Positions 23,847-32,689 of a stretch of 64,000 nt of DNA are shown here, piece by piece. This DNA is from Gari tellinella (taxonomy: Eukaryota > Mollusca > Bivalvia > Cardiida > Psammobiidae): the NCBI GenBank assembly GCA_922989275.2, contig OV277871.1, positions 59,851,848 to 59,915,847 on the forward strand, in the 5' to 3' direction. The notes below the pieces were generated by a model that saw only the letters and a program-made list of their open reading frames with translations, was not told the origin of the DNA and made no database searches. Position 1 is the stretch's first letter. Every line of letters starts with the position of its first letter. Both the position numbers and the translations under genes were made by a program.

Positions 23847-25320
23847 CGAGGGCTGTCCCAAAACATCGTAGATTTTCGTAATAAAATTGATATTTATAAC
23901 AGCAGAGACAAACGCTCGTCATGGTTTATAAACATAGGGATTAAGTAAGCCTGTGTGAATTTTTAACGCACTATCTTAGAAATTGGCTAGCGCAGAGTAG
24001 TTTGAAACATACTACCCGTGCAACCCCGGCGCACACCATAGTTACGTAATGACGTTATCGACGTCAACGTTACTCTTTTTCAAAATATTCGCCGTGATGA
24101 GCGATGCATTCGCTGTTTCACACAACCGGTTAATTTGTCATATACGCTGACGAACAATGCCTTTCTTCATTCCTCACAAGACTCTCAATGTTTCTTGTTT
24201 CAGCTTATCAAAGTTTTCAAACTTAAGTCATAGTAAATGAGATCTCAGGCATATAAATACGACGAAATCTGATAGGGCTATGTCAGTGATGTATGGCACA
24301 TGTTCATGCTTTCGAAAAACCCACCACGGCAATTTTGAATTGTGTATACTGGGAAGTGTGGCACCGAACGTTATCCTGGTGGAATATGATGCTTTCAACT
24401 TGAAATTCAAGATTGTCAATGAACCCTCTGGTCTTTTCTTTCGTATCGCAATGCGGCATGCGAAAGACATGTTCGATGAATTTGTTGAGAAATGCCTGCT
24501 CTCTCGCATACCTTTGCAAACCTTGACATGTCTTTCTTTTTTCTGCATTTAGCAAGCGAGACATTCACCTAGTATAGCCTTTCAAGATGTTTGGTTTCTC
24601 AAGCAAAATCCGATATAAAGACGAGTTGCTAACCCGACGATTTTAACAATTTTTATCACCGCAAGATGCTGATCACCATTGATGACGCTTCTCACATTTT
24701 TCTATAATGAAGTCGTCAATTCATATCGGCCGTCCCGTCTTTGTAAACTAATTTTCAATCCATCCTTCTGAAAAACGCTTTTGCTGTTTGAAGATCAGAG
24801 AACAAGATGCTGATTTATACTTTTCTGATGATTGTAGTTGTTTAAACGTCTGTGTCGGGGTCATATTTAACCTAACACAGTATTCTATAACATTTTGCTG
24901 CGCCGCACTTTCCTTTGACGTCGTCATTTCTAGCGTTTTCAGAACACGGTACCATTCGCGATAACTCTATCGATGTTTTCAAAATACCGCTACCTTAATG
25001 ATATTTTCCAGGATGACGTCACACATAGCAACGTCAACGTTCATGACGCAATTTCGCGCGAATTCAAGCTCAAAGTTGTATTGTAGGAGGTTGAAAGATG
25101 CACATCTCTAAATCTACCTGTAAGATTTTTGCGTGCGCCGCACAATCTAACCAGCAATTTATATTTGCTAATAAATAAGGGTCAAGTTTGTTAATGAGCC
25201 TCATTCTTTATTCTACAAATGTGAAAATGTTTGAAATAGCATCAGTAAAAAAATCATAGAAATAATACGTCGGGTTCTTCAAAAAAAATATTTGTCCACG
25301 GTGTTTTGGGACAGCCCTCG
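23847..25320 (-). mobile_element. Mariner-like transposon, decayed
   Basis: TIRs CGAGGGCTGTCCCAAAACA-T-CGT (from 23847) and the same read inward from 25320 with C at the variable base, about 23 bp, with TA at both edges. Length is 1,474 bp. The TIR is related to but distinct from that of the mariner at 1922 (GCTGTCCCAAAA against GCTGTTCCAAAA), so two lineages are present. The interior keeps transposase fragments on the minus strand but is heavily mutated. Confidence 0.88.
24228..24564 (-). pseudogene. Degenerate mariner transposase fragment
   Basis: Two overlapping minus-strand frames carry pieces of a mariner catalytic domain. One reads IIFHQDNVRCHTSQ, matching the HxDNAxxH second-aspartate motif (Asp codon at about 24373). 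The other reads VPYITDIALSDFVVF, a decayed form of PPYSPDLAPxDFFLF with the third aspartate at about 24267. The two aspartate codons are 106 nt apart against 105 for DD34D, so one inserted base explains the frame change. The first aspartate region was not recognised. No function remains. Confidence 0.75.
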
Positions 25321-25452
25321 TATATATATATATAATGAACCTATTTGTCGGCTGTAGACAATTGTTGTTTAACTAATCCAAAATATTCTATTTTTCCTTT
25401 TTACAAATTTCATAACAGCGACGTTTCAGCTAGATTAATAAAAGAAAAATAT

Positions 25453-25588
25453 TTCGTAAAAATTTTCAATCCAAAATTAAACAAAACCTTATGAAGTCAT
25501 GACGACATGAGTTAAACCAATTCGTAAAAAACTACATTCTTAAATTAAACAATGCCTCATGACGTCATGACGACGTGACGTCATAGAC
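25453..25588. repeat. 68-bp tandem duplication
   Basis: TTCGTAAAAA ... AAATTAAACAA(A/T)(A/G)CCT(T/C)ATGA ... GTCATGACGAC occurs at 25453 and again 68 bp later at 25521. It lies immediately upstream of the first hammerhead-like motif and may belong to the same element. Confidence 0.65.
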
Positions 25589-25630
25589 AGTATGTTAACG
25601 TCATCACGTTGTTACCATGATCATATTGTA

Positions 25631-25675
25631 TTTATTCCCCTGATGAGTATTAAACGAAACGCGTTGGGAAATAAA
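25631..25675 (+). ncRNA. Hammerhead ribozyme motif 1 (minimal type I)
   Basis: All conserved hammerhead core positions are present in order. CUGAUGA is at 25640-25646. Stem II is a 2-bp helix (GU/AC) with loop AUUAA. GAA is at 25656-25658, and stem III is a 2-bp helix (AC/GU) capped by GC. The predicted cleavage site is after U25665. Stem I forms between UUUAUUCCC (25631-25639) and GGGAAAUAAA (25666-25675): 9 bp with one bulged A. The stem III hexamer ACGCGU is self-complementary, which in known short-stem hammerheads allows a dimeric double-hammerhead fold. Minimal hammerheads of this kind are known in Penelope-like elements and animal retrozymes. Activity is inferred; stem II is weak. Confidence 0.75.
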
Positions 25676-25746
25676 AGTTTAAAAAATCCAGTGAATGTCT
25701 TCAACTTTTTTTACTTAATTTACTCGTTCTGAGTTTCTTTCTTTTA

Positions 25747-25748
<2 letters not shown>

Positions 25749-25780
<32 letters not shown>
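25749..25780. repeat. (TA)n(GA)n microsatellite
   Basis: About eight TA units run directly into GA units. A shortened GA tract (TATAGAGAGAGATAGATAA) occurs at the start of every later 413-bp unit, so the microsatellite is the left edge of the first unit. Confidence 0.85.
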
Positions 25781-27295
25781 TAGATAATGTGAACAGACTA
25801 CACAGTCAGACATACACATACTCGGTCAGATACGGCAGCGCGCCTAGCTGTAACAATGAAATGTACCAACAAGAATGAACCATCCACATCCCCAAAAGAG
25901 GATGCTTCAAGTTCATCTTATAAAGTACACCATTCATCACAACACTCCGAACCGGTACAGTATATTAGCATACATACAAGTATAGCTTATATGCATGGTG
26001 CCCTTTTAGGGTTTCAACCATAGCACATGCTACGAACATTCATTTGGATAAAAGCCGCTGGATCCATAGGATACAGAGTTAGACGATATAATATGTGATA
26101 AAGGGAGATAATTAACTAACTCAAACAGCATGCTTTCCATTCTGTAGGATCTTTGCAGATACAAGTTCACTGTACAAATTATATAGAGAGAGATAGATAA
26201 TGTGAACAGACTACACAGTCAGACATACACATACTCGGTCAGATACGGCAGCGCGCCTAGCTGTAACAATGAAATGTACCAACAAGAATGAACCATCCAC
26301 ATCCCCAAAAGAGGATGCTTCAAGTTCATCTTATAAAGTACACCATTCATCACAACACTCCGAACCGGTACAGTATATTAGCATACATACAAATATAGCT
26401 TATATGCATGGTGCCCTTTTAGGGTTTCAACCATAGCACATGCTACGAACATTCATTTGGATGAAAGCCGCTGGATCCATAGGATACAGAGTTAGACGAT
26501 ATAATATGTGATAAAGGGAGATAATTAACTAACTCAAACAGCATGCTTTCCATTCTGTAGGATCTTTGCAGATACAAGTTCACTGTACAAATTATATAGA
26601 GAGAGATAGATAATGTGAACAGACTACACAGTCAGACATACACATACTCGGTCAGATACGGCAGCGCGCCTAGCTGTAACAATGAAATGTACCAACAAGA
26701 ATGAACCATCCACATCCCCAAAAAAGGATGCTTCAAGTTCATCTTATAAAGTACACCATTCATCACAACACTCCGAACCGGTACAGTATATTAGCATACA
26801 TACAATTATAGCTTATATGCATGGTGCCCTTTTAGGGTTTCAACCATAGCACATGCTACGAACATTCATTTGGATGAAAGCCGCTGGATCCATAGGATAC
26901 AGAGTTAGACGATATGATATGTGATAAAGGGAGATAATTAACTAACTCAAACAGCATGCTTTCCATTCTGTAGGATCTTTGCAGATACAAGTTCACTGTA
27001 CAAATTATATAGAGAGAGATAGATAATGTGAACAGACTACACAGTCAGACATACACATACTCGGTCAGATACGGCAGCGCGCCTAGCTGTAACAATGAAA
27101 TGTACCAACAAGAATGAACCATCCACATCCCCAAAAAAGGATGCTTCAAGTTCATCTTATAAAGTACACCATTCATCACAACACTCCGAACCGGTACAGT
27201 ATATTAGCATACATACAATTATAGCTTATATGCATGGTGCCCTTTTAGGGTTTCAACCATAGCACATGCTACGAACATTCATTTGGATGAAAGCC
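25766..27295 (+). repeat. 413-bp tandem array, 3.7 units
   Basis: GATAGATAATGTGAACAGAC starts at 25779, 26192, 26605 and 27018: three exact steps of 413 bp. Units are nearly identical, with only a handful of differences seen. Units 3 and 4 share variants (ACAATTATAG, CCAAAAAAGG), while unit 1 has ACAAGTATAG and CCAAAAGAGG, pointing to recent stepwise amplification. Unit 4 stops at 27295 after GGATGAAAGCC and is replaced by unrelated sequence. Units lack an ORF and a hammerhead core. Hammerhead motifs flank the array on both sides. Confidence 0.97.
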
Positions 27296-27426
27296 AATAT
27301 ATAAACGGAAATGCAAAGGTCCGACAAAAGTCGGTCCGGTACAAGTTAAGATATATATCGAATTAAAAAATAAGAAAGATTATGCCTTTGTTTAAAAAAT
27401 ATTAAATAAAAACATTACGCTCCTCT

Positions 27427-27461
27427 ACTAAACTGGTTTCGCCTTTCGGCTCCTCAGTAGT
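27427..27461 (-). ncRNA. Hammerhead ribozyme motif 3 (minus strand)
   Basis: Read on the minus strand: CUGAGGA (27457-27451), a 3-bp stem II GCC/GGC with GAAA tetraloop, then GAA (27440-27438), a 2-bp stem III (AC/GU) with loop CA, and predicted cleavage after U27431. Stem I pairs ACUA (27461-27458) with UAGU (27430-27427): 4 bp. All core positions fit CUGANGA...GAAA...UH. Stem III (ACCAGU) is not self-complementary, unlike motifs 1 and 2. It lies 126 bp past the end of the 413-bp array and faces the opposite way. Activity untested. Confidence 0.65.
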
Positions 27462-27679
27462 CAAATGACATGTCATTAATATCAGATAACATGTCGATAA
27501 TTCGAATTTATACACCATATTCCATGTACCGCATGTTCCCTGCATTCAGCCAGAGCTATGTTTTAACCCATTACTCAATAGAGGCGCACTTAAACGCGTT
27601 CAATGTATTTCACAACTGCAGAAAATAGATCTAAATGTATACAATCATGGATGTACATCATAGGATTTCTTTCATAGCA

Positions 27680-27760
27680 AATAGTAGCTGTGCCAAGAGG
27701 CACAGTCTGCTTTACTTTCAACCGACTAAAGTGGTCACCTTTCTTCAAAACTAGAAAAAT
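27680..27760. repeat. Hairpin repeat family E, copy 2
   Basis: TAGCTGTGCCAAGAGGCACA has an internal GTGCC/GGCAC hairpin, followed by GTCTGCTTTACTTTCAACC and CTAAAGTGGTCACCTTTCTT. The latter two match the other copies' GCTTTACTTTCA and AGGTGACCACTTTA edges. The left arm is incomplete. Confidence 0.5.
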
Positions 27761-28275
27761 ACTATGAAATAAACAGTTTGATCTATCCAAGACATGTGTT
27801 TGTGTTAATGGTGGCACTGGTTGTGGACGAAGCGATATGTCTCGTTAAATCCAATCCGGTAAAGAAAACATATCTCAGATATCACAAGTACAGGGTGTCA
27901 AGCAGAATAATCACATTGTATAGTAATTTATTATGTTATATTACACTTTATTTTGCGTTTGTCGAGGTTACAAAAATGCATGGATGTTTAATGGTATTTG
28001 CATACAAGAGCGTGCAATGTGTGTTATTTATATAAGCACGTGCTACAATTTGTTTGTGTTTGCCAGTGAACTAAACACCACATGTGTCTTACGGTTAAGT
28101 ATTTGTTTTTATTTCAGTGTACCTTTCGAGTGCGACATAACTTTATATGTAAGATTGTTTATCTGTAGAGCTACATGTATGTGTCTGTGAATTGCCGGAT
28201 AAACATAATGCCGAAAGTTACTGAATATGCCACCTGTTTCGAACAAGAAATATATATATTTGTGTATAACACTGT
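27761..28275. other. Non-coding spacer between ribozyme motifs
   Basis: The plus ORFs at 27778-28035 and 27933-28190 show no reverse-transcriptase or GIY-YIG motif, so no Penelope-type protein is visible here. Confidence 0.5.
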
Positions 28276-28315
28276 ATAACACTGAAGAGCCGTAATGGCG
28301 AAACATGTTTGTTAG
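28276..28315 (+). ncRNA. Hammerhead ribozyme motif 2 (minimal type I)
   Basis: CUGAAGA is at 28282-28288. Stem II is GCC/GGC (3 bp) with loop GUAAU. GAA is at 28300-28302, stem III is AC/GU capped by AU, and predicted cleavage is after U28309. Stem I is UAACA (28277-28281) paired with UGUUA (28310-28314), 5 perfect bp. The hexamer ACAUGU is self-complementary, as in motif 1. Downstream sequence (ACATTAAAACTTACATATC) loosely resembles that after motif 1, consistent with a common element. It is the best stem II/stem I combination of the three by eye. Confidence 0.75.
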
Positions 28316-28980
28316 TAGATTATCACATTAAAACTTACATATCAAGGCATGTGAAGTCATTTATTTAATTTTTCCGATATATAAATATATATTTTTATTA
28401 TTTTTGTATTGAAATTTAGAACTTATAAAACCATTAGAAGTTCTGACTTTAATTGAAAAAGCGGGTTTGAAGTGCGACAACTAGTTTTTACAGGTCCTCG
28501 CTACACTTCGACTAATGATACCTAGGAAACTTATAGAAAACATGGAAACACGCGCCTATGTATCCTACAAGATACATATATAACTGTTTTGTGTATAACA
28601 TTTCCCAGTTCACACACATCTTAACTGAGTAAACGAAAGCAAATTACAAATAGTGTGGATCAAAATCACTTCTCGACGTTCGAAAAAGCTCTAAAATAAT
28701 GAACCCTCGGCTTAAAATGTGGAATATATTTCGTTTAAACGTTTGTCAATATCTATACTTAAAATGTTGCTAGCATTTAGCGATAGTTAGCCACATATGT
28801 ACAGTCCGATCCGTTATAATGTATTCACTTTTGGGGCATCCGCACAGTCCTAGATTATTAAGCAGAACAAACAATACATTTACTTTGTACATAATTCCTT
28901 ATTGATCCGTTTACTTTAGTCCTAACAATTAACGCGGCAAAGTGATGTCGGTGAATTATTCCATAACTAAAACGGGCTTT
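28316..28980. other. Non-coding gap
   Basis: AT-rich with a TATATAAATATATATTTTTATT tract near 28378. No element ends recognised. Confidence 0.4.
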
Positions 28981-29215
28981 AACCCTTTCACTCTCAATGA
29001 CGCTTAAAAGCGCGTTTTCAAGCAGTTTGAATCCTGATCAGCCGACGCGTCACGCGGCGTCTGATCAGAATCCAAACTGTTTGACACTCGTTGTGAAATG
29101 TCTTCAGTCATTAAGGCGTTAATTTGTACCTTTGAAACGATTTTGCAGAAAAAAATTGAAGCAGACGACAAAAGGGCGGTGACGGGGTAAAGATATCCCG
29201 AATAATTTGATCATG
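28981..29215 (+). repeat. Hairpin repeat family B, well preserved
   Basis: TAACCCTTTCACTCTCAATG, GCTTAAAAGCGC mini-hairpin, then the snap-back with centre ACGCGTCACGCGGCGTCTG between ATCCTGATCAG and CTGATCAGAATCC, CTGTTTGACACTC, and a body containing GCAGACGACAAAAGGGCGGT. The element ends with GATCATGAAAGAGTTAA. Complementary outer words (TTAACCCTTTC and GAAAGAGTTAA) suggest about 11-bp terminal inverted repeats. Confidence 0.75.
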
Positions 29216-29506
29216 AAAGAGTTAACTGGAGAAGACTTAATTCTTTCCCGTCTACACTTAATTTAGAAAATGGAATTTGAAAACATTTAGGATGAAGAGT
29301 AGGAAACGATTTGGAGACTGATAAGGCGACGGATAATCACGTGTTTGATTTTGCTATAACCTGTTTGTAATTGAATTATCTGTCTTTCACACACAATTGC
29401 AGTTTAACTTCTGCGAGATAAGGGATTGTCGGAGCTAAGTTGGAAAATACGTTTTTCTTTCCCAATAGACCTTTCTCAAATTGTATGCATACCTGCGATT
29501 CCATTA
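29216..29506. other. Non-coding gap with core fragment
   Basis: GAAACGATTTGGAGACTGAT, AAGGCGACGGATAATCACGT and GTTTGATTTTGCT at 29307-29352 are a decayed family A core. Confidence 0.4.
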
Positions 29507-30630
29507 CCAGAACGAGGCTAGTAGCGCAAGCAATTGACCAGTCAATATGGCCATTGTGTGTATCAAAGTGCATATCGGTTTCTAGATATGATGCTAGCTG
29601 AAGTTTTCATAGATTCTCAAAAGTCAGCAGCTGTAAAAACTGGGTTGTAAATTAAAGAAGAGATGATGGTTCATATTTCAAGGTTAAACTGTTTTATTAG
29701 TACCATGCTTAAAGGAACGATTGAATGTCATGAGACACCATAACAAGTTAACATGAATATTATTTGAAATTTCAGACATCATAAGATAATACCTTGGCAA
29801 TTTTTCATACTGGATTCAATTGGTATTTAACTGTTATTGCATTGTTAAATTGTTTATTAAGCCAACTACTCAGAATATGCTGCTTTGACCATTTACATTA
29901 AGCAACGAAAGCAAACTGTTCATATAAAATTATAAAATAAATAAATTACACTATGTTTCTAATAAAACTTACAGCTAGAGTTCCGATTTGGTGTTTCATT
30001 CTTTTTCTGTGAGAGAAGCATTCCCTGGTCACCACTGATTTGTTATGAATTTTGTGATTTGGAGAGTATGTATTAGAATAAATATGGTAGTTATGTTGGA
30101 GGAGAAAGTTAAATAAGCATTCTTAGCTAATTAGTTTACAAGCAGTTCATCTGTAGGTCAGTTCCTCAATAAACTGCTTTGGAAGCATAGCGATAGTTTG
30201 AGATTAATTTTTAGAGGATAAGGGATGTCTATTGAAAGTCTAGAAGGAATCTGTAACAGTTATGTAATAGATGAAAAAAGCAAAGTATAGCTTGAGTGAT
30301 AAGGCAGTAGTAAGCCTTTATTTTCACCTGAAAAGTACAGCAATGAACATATTATTTAAGATGGAGAGTCTTAGTTTGCTTATCATGAAACCGAAAGTAC
30401 CACGGTATCAATGCCGATAAACATCTTTTCTGATAATTTATGGATGTAATTTTCAATAAAATACTAATATCCTTTGTCAATGGGCTTATTCCCTGATAAC
30501 TTTGTGATGTACTTTAAAAAAACACAAACAATCAAAAAAGTTATAGAACTAGATCTAAATCTCTGGCACTGAATAGCAGCCATATATATTGAGTAGAGAG
30601 GTACTGCCTGCGCTACGAGCCTCGTTCTGG
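29507..30630. mobile_element. TIR element, 1.1 kb, no ORF
   Basis: CCAGAACGAGGCTAGTAGCG+CAAGCA (29507-29532) is repeated inverted as TGCCTG+CGCTACGAGCCTCGTTCTGG (30605-30630), 26 bp with two mismatches. Weaker similarity continues inward (CAATATGGCCATT against CAATATATATGGC). Flanks outside differ completely, fixing the boundary, but no convincing target duplication is visible. The AT-rich interior has no ORF above 61 codons. Superfamily unknown. Confidence 0.7.
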
Positions 30631-30699
30631 GAAATAACTGAATATTCATGAGGCAATATTAAGAAAGGTCTATAAATGCCTGTACGCTAAAACTTTTAT

Positions 30700-30817
30700 T
30701 TCCTTGAAAATGGCTTGAAGTCCAGTTCCTGATCTGACTCAAAACTGTTTGTATTGGAAAATGTATTTAGGCATCAGCGCGTGTATTGCGAAAGAATGGT
30801 GTATTCTCCACTTTACA
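30700..30817 (-). mobile_element. Family A right-half remnant
   Basis: CTTGAAGTCCAGTTCCTGATC, TGACTCAAAACTGTTTGTAT+TGG and GGTGTATTCTCCACTTTAC: the right half of a minus-oriented copy. The left TIR is gone. Confidence 0.6.
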
Positions 30818-31501
30818 AGAAAGGTAAACTTCGAAACAATCGGTATAACATAATCAATATAAGGATTGATTGTCTGTTATGATAAACAAACTGCTCATGG
30901 AGTATGTGGTTGTTCATATTCTTATCTTAACCTCATTTCTTTGGAAATGGTGTCGGCTGAATAATGGCGCCTGCTTTTTTATTTTCAGATATTAGACAAT
31001 TTGAAGTTTGAGACTTTATATAGGTGTCTGAAATGTGGATCTGAATCAGACGTCGAAGGACTCTATGTCTAGTAGGGATATGTTCAAACTACAAATGCTA
31101 GTTCTGTCTGGCTAAGGTAGCGGTTGTGTAAATTTGTTATATGTAAGACAGTCTTATTTGCATGTCGGAATGTAGCATATGTAAATACATGAGTCATTGT
31201 CATGTACTGCTATACCATGCAATAAAATCTCGATAATTCGAACTGTTCTTAGTTGAGCATACCAGTCTTTAAAAGCCACCAATTTAGCTGAGTTACATAT
31301 TAGCTTGTTAAAAAGTTATGCTAGACTTATTCAATTATCGCAATTATTTTGTAGAAACACGGGTGAACTTTATTTAAGCGAGGTCGAGAAAACTCGACAC
31401 ACTTTCCCGCGCCATGAATTATTCTATAGTTTTCGCGCCTATGTATGCTCAAAATTGCCATATTATTGTTACAAGGCAGACACTAGAAATATTGCTATAT
31501 C
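30818..31501. other. Non-coding gap
   Basis: AAATCTCGATAATTCGAACT near 31225 resembles a single pogo-type end. The 81-codon ORF at 31305-31550 runs into the next miniature element and is not a gene. Confidence 0.4.
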
Positions 31502-31722
31502 TTTTGGAGAATACGTTACTATTTCATGTATAAGCGCAAAAACGAAATAAAATGATATGACAGTTATTCGAAATTTCTAATTATCTAATTTAATTTGAGT
31601 TGAAACTTTTTGGAATCTTATCAAACGCCGGGTTACCATCCGTTTGATCTGGCTACAATCCGTTTGCATTGGAAATAATAATTGTTGCCTGAACTCGTTT
31701 ATGTGGGCAGCATAACATGTTC
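31502..31722 (-). mobile_element. Family A copy, diverged
   Basis: TTTTGGAGAATACGTTACTA at the left, hairpin ACGCCGGGTTACCATCCGTT, GATCTGGCTACAATCCGTTT+GCATTGG at the right. The final TIR is degraded (GCATAACATGTTCC). Confidence 0.7.
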
Positions 31723-32376
31723 CTTATTGATTGAGGCAAAAGTAATACAAGTAAACAAAAAAGTAAAAATAAATAAATAATTTTACTATGCAACCTTACT
31801 TAAAGTGTGTGTTGCATGTCTTTAAAACTGTCATCTCGCTTGATGTATTTCACGGTGTCTGGTCTAGAATCCAAGTATTAAAACGGGGGTCATGTTTTGT
31901 GCGGCATGAAAGTAGACTCATATAAAACCATTGTACAAAAGCGTACTATTGTTATTGTTTTTTATCTGAGAAGCAGATATAACAAGTAGTGCTAGAACTA
32001 TGTCTGAGTAGCCCAGACATGGCGAATACGTTTTCTACGACCTATTAGTACTACATCAGCGGCAATATGCATTGCTTACATGATTAGTGTACAACCAAGA
32101 CACAAAGGGGATTGCAAATATCATACACCCGACAAAGGAGGGGAAATAGAACTTATATAATGTAGAAGATTTTCCAACATTATTGCAAAAAGGAGTCCCC
32201 GGGTCTTATTCAATACTATGCTGTATATATTAATATTTCAATCACAGCTGTTGGGGATATAATAAATAGGCAATAACAGCACAAGTCTCAGACAGAACTA
32301 CTCATAGACTGTCATTGTCAGTAAAATCCAACAGTTATGGATCGTCAACGGAGTGCTTCTCGTCTTTTAATATATT
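31723..32376. other. Non-coding gap
   Basis: No boundaries or motifs noticed. Confidence 0.4.
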
Positions 32377-32492
32377 ACTGTTTGCCACTCAGATAAAACA
32401 TGGTCAGAATTGCAAACACGTTCTCATTTTTCACGTTTAAGTGCATTGCGTTTGCGTTTCGTTTGCGTTTAAACAGGAAAGAACTATTTCCC
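32377..32492 (+). mobile_element. Family A right half only
   Basis: TACTGTTTGCCACTCAGATA at the left, then GCGTTTGCGTTTCGTTTGCG+TTTAAACAGGAAAGAAC. Everything left of the hairpin's right shoulder is missing and the terminal CCACTGTA is absent. Confidence 0.7.
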
Positions 32493-32689
32493 GGTGACCC
32501 CCTTTGTTTGAAATGTAATTATTAGAGGCAAATCATTATGCTATTTGGTTGATAACTGGGAAATAGCAGTCGATTATCACTTGATAATCTCACTGTTTCA
32601 AACAATGGGATTATCGACACGCGTGCTTCTATTATGAATTTTTCCCGTAGTGCTCCACAAGAATCGTAGTCAATCATGATTTATCGTTT

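Larger units (their letters stand above)
23811..25354. repeat. Outer palindrome enclosing mariner 2
   Basis: CAGCCGACAAATAGGTTCAT+TATATA (23811-23836) and TATATA+ATGAACCTATTTGTCGGCTG (about 25329-25354) are perfect inverted arms of about 26 bp. Between them lies only a (TA)-rich spacer and the mariner. If the mariner is removed, the arms form a roughly 70-bp hairpin with a TA-rich loop, an ideal TA target. Confidence 0.85.

Noticed and set aside
24228..24552. Overlapping plus-strand 90-codon ORF
   Set aside because: It is the antisense shadow of the mariner transposase fragment.
25740..25780. TATA-rich stretch as a promoter
   Set aside because: It is a (TA)n(GA)n microsatellite with no gene downstream.
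25766..27295. CRISPR array or gene cluster
   Set aside because: Units of 413 bp are contiguous with no unique spacers, and the context is clearly a eukaryotic satellite.
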